Shown here: positions 63,194-64,000 of the stretch, piece after piece
Position numbering within the stretch: position 1 is the stretch's first letter
How the letters are laid out: each line of letters begins with the position of its first letter
Assembly: GCF_001874525.1 (NCBI RefSeq)
Contig: NZ_LKAQ01000004.1
Coordinates: 186,001-250,000, forward strand
Length of the DNA stretch: 64,000 nt
Reading direction: 5' to 3'
DNA from: Pseudodesulfovibrio hydrargyri
GTDB lineage: Bacteria; Desulfobacterota; Desulfovibrionia; Desulfovibrionales; Desulfovibrionaceae
Notes under the pieces: generated by a model
What the model was told of the DNA's origin: nothing
What the model saw: only the letters and a program-made list of their open reading frames with translations
Databases searched by the model: none
Made by a program: the position numbers and the translations under genes

Positions 63194-63247
63194 GCCTCCG
63201 GCCCCCATCCCCTCATCCTTCCAAAACTTTTTATGCCGCTTCGCGGA
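63194..63247. repeat. Dispersed intergenic repeat, copy 2
   Basis: GCCTCCGG, CCCCCATCCCC, ATCCTT, CCAAAACTTTTT and CCGCTTCGCGG occur in the same order as at 41720-41845, without the long internal hairpin of that copy. Confidence 0.55.
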
Positions 63248-63462
63248 TGGTGGGAGCGCGGGGTCAAATGCGCCGCCTTGAAGGCGTGGGCAACCGCCCC
63301 GAAGGGGCCCCCCCAATGTGTATCCCTCACGTTTTAGAAAAAATGGTCCCCGCTTTGGGAATGAACTCGCTTCTCAACTTCGCGGATAATATAATAATTG
63401 TATCAGACGGTTGCATTCGGCTAATATTTTTTATCCGCACTCGACTTTTGGAGGAGAATCAC

Positions 63463-64000
63463 ATGCGCTCGCTTTCAGCTAAATTTCTTGTTCCGGCCTT
63501 GCTCTTGATCTTGTTGTGCATGACTATATTGGCATCAATCATCTATTTTAAAACTGCAGGCTCAGCCAGAGCGAATGCAGAAGCCTTGAATGACGCGAAA
63601 TTGACGTCCGTCGTTTCTCTGATTGAAACGTGGTGCGACGGCGTGGACAAGGCCCTAACCATGGTCGTCGATTCCGAATATGTCAAAATGGCGACCGACA
63701 ACCAGCTGGCATCCAAGGAAGTATTGGAAAAGGCTACTTCGATATTGGAAGAAGCTCTTCAGACGGACAATATTCTGATCAGGATGCACATCCTGAACAA
63801 GGATGGCTTGGTCGTCGCCAGTGCAGACCCAGCCACCGTTGGCGTCGACTTGTCCAACAGAAAATATTTCAAGGAAGCGATTGTCTCCACAGGCACCTAT
63901 TTTTCCTATCCGCTGATAAGCAGCGTCACCGGCCGGGCCGTGGTGCTGGCCCTGCATACCATTCGGGTCAATGGTCAAGTTACCGGCGTCATATTGACCG
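63463..64000 (+). CDS. Cache-domain membrane receptor, N-terminal part
   Basis: The first 179 residues lie in the window: MRSLSAKFLVPALLLILLCM (membrane span), then a periplasmic dCache-like domain with NILIRMHILNKDGLVVASAD, DLSNRKYFKEAI and TGRAVVLALHTIRVNGQVTG. Such domains bind small molecules and are followed by chemotaxis or kinase parts in full-length proteins, which lie beyond the edge. GGAGGA precedes ATG 63463. GC is lower than in neighbours, which suggests a different origin. Confidence 0.82.
   Translation, partial: MRSLSAKFLVPALLLILLCMTILASIIYFKTAGSARANAEALNDAKLTSVVSLIETWCDGVDKALTMVVDSEYVKMATDNQLASKEVLEKATSILEEALQTDNILIRMHILNKDGLVVASADPATVGVDLSNRKYFKEAIVSTGTYFSYPLISSVTGRAVVLALHTIRVNGQVTGVILT

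Larger units (their letters stand above)
63139..63462. other. Intergenic region with terminator and repeat copy 2
   Basis: It contains the aldolase terminator, a copy of the dispersed repeat (63194-63247), and an AT-rich promoter region for the receptor gene (63380-63460) with GGAGG at 63450-63454. Confidence 0.65.

Noticed and set aside
1..64000. tRNA, rRNA, CRISPR arrays, complete insertion sequences
   Set aside because: I looked for cloverleaf-like sequences, regularly spaced direct repeats and transposase motifs and found none. An automated scan could still reveal small RNAs that I cannot see by eye.

Overview
The window is GC-rich (roughly 63-65% by eye) and reads as a chromosomal segment of a sulfate-reducing member of the Desulfovibrionaceae, probably Desulfovibrio or Pseudodesulfovibrio. 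The strongest evidence is a complete hmcABCDEF transmembrane electron-transfer operon followed by receiver proteins and the founding-type regulator Rrf2, an arrangement known from Desulfovibrio. Abundant multihaem c-type cytochromes, TRAP transport and many sensor kinases agree with this. The genus is inferred, not proven.

Positions 1-20.7 kb are a cell-surface region. It opens with the C-terminus of a PEP-CTERM protein. It continues with a convergent pair encoding a FeeM-like N-acyltransferase and a ThiF/nitroreductase fusion, a glycosyltransferase followed by a secreted beta-helix protein, and a large minus-strand cluster. That cluster holds an XrtA-type polysaccharide deacetylase, three GT4 and GT2 glycosyltransferases plus another GT4, two CapK-like adenylate-forming enzymes and an M14 carboxypeptidase. 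It is interrupted near 16.1-19.6 kb by a low-GC segment with a radical SAM/SPASM protein, an O-antigen ligase/polymerase and a frameshifted glycosyltransferase remnant, which together look like transferred DNA. This layout fits exopolysaccharide synthesis tied to exosortase sorting, but no exosortase lies in the window.

Positions 20.8-37.5 kb are a redox region. A CGGC-domain protein and a tiny winged-helix-like protein precede hmcABCDEF. Downstream lie a tandem universal-stress protein, two paralogous receiver-only proteins, a REC-PAS-PAS histidine kinase and rrf2. Next come a membrane sensor kinase with two predicted covalent haem sites in its periplasmic loop and a NapC/NrfH-type tetrahaem quinol dehydrogenase paired with an octahaem hydroxylamine-oxidoreductase-like cytochrome. 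Genes for sensing redox state and for moving electrons across the membrane therefore sit side by side.

Positions 37.6-54 kb are mixed: a PAS/GAF diguanylate cyclase, a disulfide-reductase/thioredoxin-reductase fusion, a TetR regulator with three evenly spaced operators ahead of a dctPQM TRAP operon, a chemoreceptor, an NDP-forming acyl-CoA synthetase, an amino-acid-type binding protein, a ferredoxin-nitroreductase and glnS.

Positions 54-64 kb are regulatory: a second TetR with an operator inside its promoter spacer, two paralogous CII-like regulators flanking a translationally coupled sensory operon (hybrid kinase, small hydrolase, NMT1-type binding protein, SpoIIE-type phosphatase), a class II aldolase, and the start of a Cache-domain receptor cut by the window end. 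I saw no rRNA, tRNA, CRISPR array or intact insertion sequence.
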